A stretch of 64,000 bases of DNA, taken from positions 62,001-126,000 of the forward strand of contig NZ_WWCN01000004.1 of assembly GCF_009857445.1 (NCBI RefSeq). The letters are read 5' to 3'. The position numbers and the translations under genes are program-made. Under the pieces are notes generated by a model. It had not been told where the DNA came from and made no database searches. It was given only the letters and a program-made list of their open reading frames with translations. The stretch is from Duganella flavida (lineage in GTDB: Bacteria; Pseudomonadota; Gammaproteobacteria; Burkholderiales; Burkholderiaceae_D). Positions 21,084-27,935 of this stretch are shown in pieces; positions within the stretch are counted from its first letter, which is position 1; each line of letters begins with the position of its first letter.

Positions 21084-22100
21084 TTATTTGTTGTAGATCT
21101 TGTCGAATTCGCCGCCATCGTCGAAGAATTTCTTCTGCGCAGCTTTCCAGCCGCCGAACAGCTCATCTACCGAGAATAGGCTGATCTGGCGGAAGTTGGC
21201 GTTATATTTCTTGAAGGCTTTTTCCGAGCGTGGACGCAGCGAGTGCTTGGCGATGATTTCCTGGCCTTCTTCGCTGTACAGGAAGTTCAAGTAGCCGGTC
21301 GCTTGCTTGCGCAGGTTGCGTTTGTCGACCACCTTGTCGACGACCGCCACAGGCGATTCGGCCAGGATGGAGGTGGCAGGGTAGACCACGTCAAATTTGT
21401 CGCCGAACTCGGCGCGTACCAGGTTGACTTCGTTTTCGAAGGTGATCAGGACGTCGCCGATTTCACGCTGGGTGAAAGTGGTGGTGGCGCCGCGGCCGCC
21501 GGCGTCCAGGATGGGCACGTTCTTGAAGATTTTGCCGACCAACTCGCGCGCTTGCGCTTCGTTGCCGCCTTTTTTCAGCACCGAACCCCACGCGGCCAGG
21601 AAGGTGTAGCGGCCGTTGCCCGAGGTTTTAGGATTCGGGATGATGACCTGCACGCCCGGCTTGGCCAGGTCGTCCCAGGTCTTGATCTGTTTCGGGTTGC
21701 CCTTGCGCACCAGATACACCACGGTGGAGTAGAACGGCGCAGCGCCGTTCGGGAATTTCTTGGCCCAGTCAGCCGCCACCATGCCGCGCTCGACCAGAAT
21801 GTCGATGTCATTGGCCTGGTTCATGGTCACCACGGACGCTTCCATGCCGTCCGCTACCGAGCGGGCTTGCTTGGAGGAACCGCCGTGCGATTGGTTGACG
21901 TTGATGGTTTCGCCGGTACGCTTCTTCCAGTCGGCTTCAAATACCGGGTTGATGTCTTTAAAGAGCTCGCGGGTGACGTCATAGGATGCGTTCAGCAGCA
22001 CGGTGTCCGCCGCCTGCGCCTGCGGCAGGCCCAGCAAGGTGGCCGAAGCGGCCAGGAAAGAGGCGATAACAACGCGGCGAGTCGTATTTTTAGTGGTCAT
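21084..22100 (-). CDS. sbp: Periplasmic sulfate/thiosulfate-binding protein of an ABC importer
   Basis: A 338-residue protein with a Sec signal peptide (about 1-30, ending in AQAAD) and the Sbp/CysP family body: LLNASYDVTRELF, the NQSHGGSSKQARSV sulfate-contact region, IPNPKTSGNGRY, and ILDAGGRGATTTF. It binds sulfate or thiosulfate for the CysTWA transporter. No permease or ATPase gene lies next to it, so it is a solo binding-protein gene that must serve transporter parts encoded elsewhere. The gene has its own terminator and an upstream region rich in inverted repeats. sbp and cysP cannot be told apart from sequence by eye. Confidence 0.9.
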   Translation of the reverse strand: MTTKNTTRRVVIASFLAASATLLGLPQAQAADTVLLNASYDVTRELFKDINPVFEADWKKRTGETINVNQSHGGSSKQARSVADGMEASVVTMNQANDIDILVERGMVAADWAKKFPNGAAPFYSTVVYLVRKGNPKQIKTWDDLAKPGVQVIIPNPKTSGNGRYTFLAAWGSVLKKGGNEAQARELVGKIFKNVPILDAGGRGATTTFTQREIGDVLITFENEVNLVRAEFGDKFDVVYPATSILAESPVAVVDKVVDKRNLRKQATGYLNFLYSEEGQEIIAKHSLRPRSEKAFKKYNANFRQISLFSVDELFGGWKAAQKKFFDDGGEFDKIYNK

Positions 22101-22127
22101 AATGAGCTTTCGTTATATCAAGCCTTG

Positions 22128-22190
22128 ATAGTGTAAAATTTCGCCCGGAAAAGATACGAATTTTTCGTAATATGCTTAGAAGTACACTAT
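22128..22190. promoter_or_regulatory. Nested inverted repeats upstream of sbp
   Basis: Outer arms ATAGTGTA and TACACTAT are perfect and 47 bp apart; at their centre is a second dyad, TACGAA-3-TTCGTA (22155-22169). Read on the minus strand, the outer left arm forms TATAGT, which could be the -10 box for sbp. The region lies 28-90 bp upstream of the sbp ATG. A regulator of the CysB kind is a reasonable guess, but I do not recognise the site. Confidence 0.4.
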
Positions 22191-22323
22191 AAAACGCATA
22201 TGGATTTTTGAAAACATTCGTGGGCAAACGTGGTGCCACGCTCTAGTCTGGCAGCATCCGACGGCTTTCTCCCGCTTGGTGTATAGTCGTTCCCAGTACT
22301 AAAGTAATGTTTTGTGAGCGTAC

Positions 22324-22854
22324 ATGAGTCTTGAAATTCGTATTGCCGCTTCGACGGATGCAGAAGCGGCATGCACTGTCTTACGCCGTTCGATCAAGGA
22401 ATGCTGCGAACTGGATCATAAAAACGATCCCGCCATTCTTGATGCCTGGCTAGGCAATAAAACTCCGCAGATGGTGGCGAACTGGTTCAGCTCGCCCACC
22501 AATTTTTCGCTGGTGGCTATCAGCGAAGGTGCCGTCGTCGGCGTCGCTTTGCTCACCGGCGCCGGCAAGCTGGCGCTCTGCTATTTGCTGCCGGAAGCGC
22601 GCGGGCAGGGCGTCGGCAAGGCGCTGCTGGCGCGCATGGAAGAGCAGGCTTGCGGCTGGGGTGTGAAGGCGCTGCAACTGCACAGCACAGCCACCGGCAA
22701 AGCCTTCTTCGCCCAGCGCGGCTATACCGACGCCGGCATGGTGCGCTCGCCGTACGGTGTGGAGACGGTATTCTTCTGGAAACAGCTGGATGACGAGGCG
22801 ACTTGCCCGAATGCGCCCAAGCGCAAGAAATTCTGCAACTGCAATACTGCCTAG
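22324..22854 (+). CDS. GNAT-family N-acetyltransferase with cysteine-containing tail
   Basis: A 176-residue protein with a GNAT fold: the acetyl-CoA pyrophosphate-binding loop is ARGQGVGKALL (about 97-107), preceded by the strand LALCYLLPEA and followed by AFFAQRGYTDAG. The substrate is unknown. The C-terminal 16 residues (CPNAPKRKKFCNCNTA) are basic and carry three cysteines, which is not part of the GNAT fold. Its last four bases overlap the 3' end of the convergent glutamine amidotransferase gene. Confidence 0.85.
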   Translation: MSLEIRIAASTDAEAACTVLRRSIKECCELDHKNDPAILDAWLGNKTPQMVANWFSSPTNFSLVAISEGAVVGVALLTGAGKLALCYLLPEARGQGVGKALLARMEEQACGWGVKALQLHSTATGKAFFAQRGYTDAGMVRSPYGVETVFFWKQLDDEATCPNAPKRKKFCNCNTA

Positions 22855-23657
22855 TAAGCTACCAGCAATTCCTCGCTCTCGCGCCATTCCGGCGTTGCTC
22901 CCACTTCCTCACCCGCGACAAACAGCTTCAGTTCGCCTTCGGCAAAACGCGTCCAATGTTCGTTGGAGGTGAGGGGCTGGGTGGCGATCACGGCGATGCG
23001 GTCGTCGCGCTGGTTGTGACGGCTGAAGTCGATGCTGAGATCGCAATCTACCAGCTGCGCCACCGAGAACGGAAAGGCGCGCGTCACCACGTGCAGCTCG
23101 GTGCTGCAATGGGCGAATAGCAGGTCGCCGTTCGACAGGATGAAATTGAACGGACCGTAGACGCCAATCCCGGCGGCCAGTTCAGCCAGCGCCGCGTACA
23201 GCTCGTGGCGTTCAGGCTGCTCGTCGAAGCGCTGAGCCAGCTCGGACAGCAGGTAGCAGAAGGCGCGCTCGCTGTCGGTGTCGCCCCAGGGGGCATAACG
23301 TCCCGTGGACGGCGTGAACAATTTCAGGTCGCCGTTGTGGGCGAAGGACCAGGTCCGCCCCCACAGCTCGCGCGTGAACGGATGGCTGTTTTCCAGCGAT
23401 ATCCGGCCTTGCGTAGCCTTGCGGATGTGGGCCACCACGTTGCGCGCCTTGATCTGGCTATCGCGAAACTGCGCCGCCAGCGGCGAGTGGATCGAAGGCA
23501 GGTAGTCGGTGTACAGTCGGCAGCCGTTCTGCGTGTGCAGGGCGATGCCCCAGCCATCCTTGTGCTCGCCAGTGCGGCCGCCGCGCTCGATGAATCCCGT
23601 GAAGGAAAAGTCCACGGCGGCGGGTTGCTTGCTGCTCATCGCGAGTAATTGGCACAT
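22851..23657 (-). CDS. Class II glutamine amidotransferase (YafJ family)
   Basis: A 268-residue N-terminal-nucleophile amidotransferase. The protein begins Met-Cys-Gln; the Cys becomes the N-terminal nucleophile after Met removal. Family motifs include HKDGWGIALH, ARNVVAHIRKAT, HPFTRELWGRTWSFAHNGDL and DTDSERAFCYLL. It has only the glutaminase half and no synthase domain, as in E. coli YafJ, so the acceptor reaction is unknown. Convergent with the GNAT gene. Confidence 0.88.
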   Translation of the reverse strand: MCQLLAMSSKQPAAVDFSFTGFIERGGRTGEHKDGWGIALHTQNGCRLYTDYLPSIHSPLAAQFRDSQIKARNVVAHIRKATQGRISLENSHPFTRELWGRTWSFAHNGDLKLFTPSTGRYAPWGDTDSERAFCYLLSELAQRFDEQPERHELYAALAELAAGIGVYGPFNFILSNGDLLFAHCSTELHVVTRAFPFSVAQLVDCDLSIDFSRHNQRDDRIAVIATQPLTSNEHWTRFAEGELKLFVAGEEVGATPEWRESEELLVAY

Positions 23658-23813
23658 AGGGAGACGGCGTAGTTAAACGATGTCCCCACGATAACGGCCG
23701 TGCTGCCCGGGCGGAACGAATGTTTTGGCATATCCATAGCTGAAAGCATTCGTTCTGCTTTCTCCTGCGCGGGCATACGCTGTCGACATTGTTAGTATCC
23801 CACGAGGAGTTCC

Positions 23814-24635
23814 ATGTCATTTCCCATCCTGCAAAAGTACCTGGCGCGTCTATCCGACGCCACCGGCGCTGCTTCCAGTATCTGGCTCGATCACGAGGGC
23901 AAGGCGCAAGGGCGGTTTTTCAATTGCACCATGAGCAGCGCCTTCCAGCCGATCCGGCATCTGGACAGCGGCGAAGTGCAAGCCTACGAGGGACTGGCGC
24001 GCAGCGTGTCGGCGCAGGACCAGGGATTGTCGCTGTGGAAGCTGCTCGACCACGCCGCCAGCGACGATGAATCGATCGAACTGGACCGGCTGTGCCGTAT
24101 GCTGCACTCGATTAATTTCTTCCGCCAGGCCGAACATAACCAAACCGACCTCTACCTGAATGTGCATGACCGTCTGCTGAGCGCGGTCAGCAGCAACCAC
24201 GGCCACGCTTTCCGCCGCATCCTCGATGCGCTGGAGCTGCCGCTGGACCGGGTGGTGCTGCAATTGCCGGCGGCGACGCCGCAGCAAGGCTGGCTGTTGA
24301 ATTATGTGTCGGACAACTACCGTCGCAACGGCTTCCGTTTTGCAGTGAACGTGAACAGCCCGCGCGACGCACTGGGCGTGCTGGACCGGCTGCGGCCGGA
24401 CGTGTTCAAGCTCGACGTGCGCGAAATACAGGATAAGGCAGGATTGGCGGACTTGCTGCAGCGTTGCGCTGCGTCCCGAGTAGAGGTGGTGTTCAAGCGG
24501 CTGGAAACGCCGCAACACCTGGCGGCCTTGCGCGAACTCAGCGCGGCCGCAGGTGTGTCATTGCTGGTGCAAGGGTATCTGCTTGACGAGCCACGCGCGG
24601 CCTTGTTGCAAGAGCCGGCGCGGCAAGCAGCATAA
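23814..24635 (+). CDS. Degenerate EAL-domain protein, probably without phosphodiesterase activity
   Basis: A 273-residue cytoplasmic protein that follows the EAL fold (AFQPIRHLDSGEVQAYEGLAR at the start, DLYLNVHDRLL, FKLDVREI later). The active-site motifs are largely replaced: EALLR is EGLAR, the EITE strand is LQLPA, DDFG is NVNSP, and AEGVET is FKRLET. The first Glu, an Asn and a Lys remain. Loss of the metal-binding acidic residues makes c-di-GMP hydrolysis unlikely; such proteins usually act as c-di-GMP or protein-binding adaptors. A GAGGAG site 4 bp before the ATG supports the start. A 156-bp gap separates it from the divergent amidotransferase gene. Confidence 0.82.
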   Translation: MSFPILQKYLARLSDATGAASSIWLDHEGKAQGRFFNCTMSSAFQPIRHLDSGEVQAYEGLARSVSAQDQGLSLWKLLDHAASDDESIELDRLCRMLHSINFFRQAEHNQTDLYLNVHDRLLSAVSSNHGHAFRRILDALELPLDRVVLQLPAATPQQGWLLNYVSDNYRRNGFRFAVNVNSPRDALGVLDRLRPDVFKLDVREIQDKAGLADLLQRCAASRVEVVFKRLETPQHLAALRELSAAAGVSLLVQGYLLDEPRAALLQEPARQAA

Positions 24636-24638
24636 ACA

Positions 24639-24977
24639 TTAGTTCAGGACCCAGTTGTATTGCACTTGTGCCCAGACTGGTTCGCTGCCGTTGCTGGCTG
24701 GCTTGAATTTGCAGGCGGTGCTGGCGCGCAGCGAAGCTTTGTCCAGCGCCACGTGGCCGCTCGACGAAATCACTTTGGTGTCTTGCACATTGCCTTTGGC
24801 GTCGACCAGGACTGCCAGCTTGACGTTGCCGGTCAGTTCGTCGTCTTGCCACGAGTTACGGTAGTTAGGCACGTTGCACTCGGCGTTGTTCAGGCGGTCG
24901 GTAGGGGCAGCGGCGCTGGCTGGGTTGATGGTCGACAGGGCGATCAGCGACAGGGCGATGATAGAACGAGTGATCAT
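24639..24977 (-). CDS. Small secreted protein with a stand-alone TonB C-terminal domain
   Basis: A 112-residue protein with a Sec signal peptide (MITRSIIALSLIALSTINPASA) and a single TonB-C type domain: LTGNVKLAVLVDAKGNVQDT, then SSGHVALDKASLRAS and CKFKPASNG. Two Cys (near 38 and 92) could form a disulfide. It lacks the membrane anchor and Pro-rich stretch of real TonB, so it is not an energy transducer in the usual sense; its periplasmic partner is unknown. GGAG lies 6 bp upstream of the chosen ATG; a TTG four codons further up is less likely. Convergent with the degenerate EAL gene. Confidence 0.8.
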   Translation of the reverse strand: MITRSIIALSLIALSTINPASAAAPTDRLNNAECNVPNYRNSWQDDELTGNVKLAVLVDAKGNVQDTKVISSSGHVALDKASLRASTACKFKPASNGSEPVWAQVQYNWVLN

Positions 24978-25118
24978 GGTAGGCTCCAATTAATTAGTTC
25001 GACGGGAAAACATATCTGGTACGGCTGAACTATACTGCGTCGCACCATATATGAATACTTTATTGTTGGAATGCCGGCCATTAGCTATTCGTATAACTGG
25101 AATGGTGAAAGAGTTTCT

Positions 25119-25137
25119 GATACGAAATTTTTGTATC
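25119..25137. promoter_or_regulatory. Dyad resembling the sbp operator-like site
   Basis: GATAC and GTATC arms flank GAAATTTTT. The left half, GATACGAA followed by a T run, is nearly the same as the central dyad upstream of sbp. It lies in the 264-bp divergent gap between the TonB-C gene and the MepK-like gene. Confidence 0.3.
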
Positions 25138-25241
25138 GTGCAGGCAGCTGTATCATTTCTTAAACGTAAGTTAGGACGGTTTTTCTTTCCCTCCGCATAA
25201 GCTATAGTGACAATATTGATTTTTACGGTAAGAGAACACTA

Positions 25242-25970
25242 ATGGCTACGCGCAGGGATTTTTTAGGGCTGACGGCCGCAAGTTTCTTGGCTGTACCGCT
25301 GATAGGCTGTGCATCGAGTGCGTCGGTGCGGCATGGCAGCGTTGCCACGGCCACCGCCAAGCCAGCGCCGGTGCCGCCAGCGCAAAGCAGCATGGCACGT
25401 GCTGCCGAGCAGTTGGCGCCATCCGGCAGCGGCGGCGCGATGGATCCGCCCCCCGATATTTTCGACGCTCAGGCGCTGGACCTGGAATTCTGGCTGCGTC
25501 CGCGCACCATCGAAGTGATCCGCCCGGCCAGCAAGGAGCGCGCCAAGCTGCTGTACTGGAAAGACGGCGAGATCATCGACTCGGCCTATCAGGACTTGTG
25601 CCACCTGATGCGCGACGTCAACGGCGGCAATGAAACCCGCACCATTGATCCCAAGCTGTTTGAAACGCTGTGGGGCACACAAGCCTTCGTGCAGCGCTAC
25701 GGCATCGACGCGCCGCTGGAAATCCTGTCCGGCTACCGCACGCCCGCGTCCAACAACAAGTTGCGCGAAGCCGGCGTTCCGGCCGCGCGCCAGTCGCTGC
25801 ACATTGTCGGCCGCGCGGCCGACATCCGCATCGCCAACCTGAATTCCGAAGTGCTGGGCGGGCTGGTGAAGAGCTTCCGCCAGGGTGGCGTCGGCTTCTA
25901 CTATCGCGCCGGCCCGCGCGGCGGCTGGATCCACGCCGACACCGGCCTGCAACGTACCTGGAAGGGTTGA
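25242..25970 (+). CDS. MepK/YcbK-like murein endopeptidase (DUF882), Tat-type lipoprotein
   Basis: A 242-residue protein whose N-terminus is a twin-arginine signal (ATRRDFLGLTAASF) ending in a lipobox (LIGC). The C-terminal half is a DUF882/peptidase M15-like domain: SGYRTPASN, SLHIVGRAADI and GWIHADT, in which the two His and the Asp are the expected zinc ligands. The E. coli relative MepK cuts peptidoglycan cross-links. Between the signal and the domain is a low-complexity Ala/Pro/Ser linker. Start supported by AAGAG 7 bp upstream and by the signal peptide. Confidence 0.85.
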   Translation: MATRRDFLGLTAASFLAVPLIGCASSASVRHGSVATATAKPAPVPPAQSSMARAAEQLAPSGSGGAMDPPPDIFDAQALDLEFWLRPRTIEVIRPASKERAKLLYWKDGEIIDSAYQDLCHLMRDVNGGNETRTIDPKLFETLWGTQAFVQRYGIDAPLEILSGYRTPASNNKLREAGVPAARQSLHIVGRAADIRIANLNSEVLGGLVKSFRQGGVGFYYRAGPRGGWIHADTGLQRTWKG

Positions 25971-26014
25971 CCCCGGATCGGCTACACTGATGGTTTGGCA
26001 AGTCGAGGAATACC

Positions 26015-26425
26015 ATGCAGGACAATCAGGAGCAGCCACGCTTCCGCCCGGTGCCGTGGAGCGGGCTGGAGACGCCAGCCGACGTCGAGCTGTGGATCGA
26101 GGAACATAACCAAGCCTTGCAGCAGCACATCGGCAAGAATGAAACCGGCTACGGCGTGTGCTTCACGCTGGCCGAAGGCGGCGAGATTTACATGCAGACC
26201 ACGCAGGATGGTCACATCGTGCTGGACGTGACCGAGGAAGCGGAATGGATCGCACCGCTGATCATGGCCGCCGCCCGTGTGCAGGAAGCGCCGCCGGGCC
26301 GCATGTGGGTGCTGCCTGATGATAAGCTGGTGCAGTTGATGATAGGACTCAGCGGCCTGATTGCCAGCTCCATCCTGGTGGTTGGCCATAACTTCGGACT
26401 GCGCCGCCGTATGGGCGCCTGGTAA
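26015..26425 (+). CDS. Protein of unknown function with possible C-terminal membrane helix
   Basis: A 136-residue acidic protein that I do not recognise. A GAGGA site 5 bp before the ATG and a third-position GC bias like that of its neighbours support it as a real gene. Residues about 105-130 (MIGLSGLIASSILVVGHNFG) are hydrophobic and may form one membrane helix, followed by RRRMGAW; this would leave the N-terminal 100 residues in the cytoplasm. It lies 44 bp after the MepK-like gene and 9 bp before the cystine-type binding-protein gene, so it may belong to that operon. Confidence 0.7.
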   Translation: MQDNQEQPRFRPVPWSGLETPADVELWIEEHNQALQQHIGKNETGYGVCFTLAEGGEIYMQTTQDGHIVLDVTEEAEWIAPLIMAAARVQEAPPGRMWVLPDDKLVQLMIGLSGLIASSILVVGHNFGLRRRMGAW

Positions 26426-26434
26426 AGGAACCTC

Positions 26435-27208
26435 ATGCACAAACGTCTTTTCTTGTTGACGCTGGCGGCGGCGCTGGCTTTGCCGGTCTCGGCTGCTGAT
26501 TTGCTGGCCACAGTGAAGACGCGCGGCACGCTCAAGGTGGCGCTGGAGGGCACTTATCCGCCGTTCAATTACAAGGAAAAAACCGGCGAGCTGGCCGGTT
26601 ATGACGTCGATGTGGCCAAGTTGCTGGCTACTAGACTCGGCCTGAAGGTGGAGTTCGTCAGCAGCGAGTGGGCCAGCATCCTGGCTGGGCTGGCTGCCAA
26701 CAAATACGACGTGATCATTTCGCAGGTCGGCATCAATCCCAAGCGAGAACAGGCGTTTGATTTTTCCCAGCCTTATATTTACTCGATGCCGCAGCTGATT
26801 GTGCGCAGCAACGAGACCGCCACCTACAAATCGCTGGCCGATTTGAAAGGCAAGAAACTGGGCGTGGGGCAGGGCAGCGTCTACGAGCAGCAAGCCAAGG
26901 CGGTACCAGGCGTGGAAGTGCGCAGCTACGCGGCGGCGCCGGACACCATGTCCGACCTGGCCTCCGGCCGCATCGACGCGGCGCTCAACGATAGCCTGAT
27001 GTCGGCCTACCTGCTGAAGATTTCCAAGCTGCCGATCAAGGCCGGCGCGCAAGTCGGCGCGGTCGAGCGCATGGGTATTCCATTCAAGAAGGGCAATCCC
27101 GAATTCAAGCAGGCGCTCAACAAGGCGCTGGCCGATGCGGCCGCCGACGGCAGCCTGAAAGCCATTTCGCTGAAATGGTTCGGCGTCGACGTCAGCAAGG
27201 CGCCGTAA
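26435..27208 (+). CDS. Polar amino acid (cystine-type) ABC importer, periplasmic binding protein
   Basis: A 257-residue family 3 solute-binding protein with a Sec signal peptide (about 1-20). Motifs EGTYPPFNYK, GYDVDVAKLLA, DVIISQVGINPKR, FDFSQPYIYS and SDLASGRIDAAL match the FliY/TcyJ cystine-binding group more closely than the glutamine or histidine groups. AAAGGA lies 5 bp before the ATG. The permease gene starts 3 bp after its stop. Cystine is my best guess at the ligand; other polar amino acids are possible. Confidence 0.85.
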   Translation: MHKRLFLLTLAAALALPVSAADLLATVKTRGTLKVALEGTYPPFNYKEKTGELAGYDVDVAKLLATRLGLKVEFVSSEWASILAGLAANKYDVIISQVGINPKREQAFDFSQPYIYSMPQLIVRSNETATYKSLADLKGKKLGVGQGSVYEQQAKAVPGVEVRSYAAAPDTMSDLASGRIDAALNDSLMSAYLLKISKLPIKAGAQVGAVERMGIPFKKGNPEFKQALNKALADAAADGSLKAISLKWFGVDVSKAP

Positions 27209-27211
27209 GCG

Positions 27212-27874
27212 ATGGAGTGGCTGGAGTTGCTGCGCGAGGCGGCGCCGGTGATGCTGCGCGGCGCCGGCTACACGGTGCTGTTCGCGCTGGCCGCCATGCT
27301 GGGCGGCTTGCTGATCGGCTTTCCGGTGGCGGTGTTGCGCTTGCTGCCATATCGCTGGCTGTCGTGGCCGGCCAGCGTGTATGTCAGCCTGATGCGCGGC
27401 ACGCCGCTGCTGGTGCAGATGTTCGTGATTTACTACGGCTTGCCCAGCGTCGGTATTGAATTCACGCCGGTCACCGCCGGCATCCTGGCGCTGAGCCTGA
27501 ACTCGGGCGCCTTCCTGTCCGAGAGTTTGCGCGGCGCCATCGCCTCGATCAGCAAGGGCCAGTGGGCGGCCAGTTTCAGCCTTGGCCTCGGCTACTGGAG
27601 CACGCTGTACTACGTGGTGCTGCCGCAGGCGCTGCGGGTGGCGGTGCCGGCCATGAGCAATACGCTGATCAGTCTGATCAAGGATACCTCGCTGGTATCG
27701 GTCATCACGCTCACCGAGCTGATGCTGTCGACCAAGGAAGTGATTGCCACCACGTTCCAGCCGCTGCCGATGTATCTGGCCGCCGCCGGCATTTATTGGC
27801 TGCTCAGCCTGCTGTTTGAAGCGCTGCAACGGCGCGCGGAACAACGCTTGAACCGCGCACACCACTCCCGATAG
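27212..27874 (+). CDS. Polar amino acid (cystine-type) ABC importer, permease
   Basis: A 220-residue inner-membrane protein of the HisMQ family, similar in length to E. coli TcyL/YecS (about 222). It has about five hydrophobic helices, RGTPLLVQMFVIYYGLP, the EAA loop (RGAIASISKGQWAAS) that contacts the ATPase, and SLIKDTSLVSVI. It is co-transcribed with the binding protein. No ATPase gene follows; the next gene, 61 bp downstream, is a GGDEF-EAL protein, so the ATPase must come from elsewhere. Confidence 0.88.
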   Translation: MEWLELLREAAPVMLRGAGYTVLFALAAMLGGLLIGFPVAVLRLLPYRWLSWPASVYVSLMRGTPLLVQMFVIYYGLPSVGIEFTPVTAGILALSLNSGAFLSESLRGAIASISKGQWAASFSLGLGYWSTLYYVVLPQALRVAVPAMSNTLISLIKDTSLVSVITLTELMLSTKEVIATTFQPLPMYLAAAGIYWLLSLLFEALQRRAEQRLNRAHHSR

Positions 27875-27935
27875 CCCATCTGCTCGACATCCCGGTTCCG
27901 AAATGTTAGTCTGAAGACATCAAAGAAGGGGGTGT

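Noticed and set aside
25982-27865. 627-codon frame antisense to the cystine-type importer genes
   Set aside because: His/Gln/Arg-rich shadow of two well-recognised plus-strand genes; no motif of its own.
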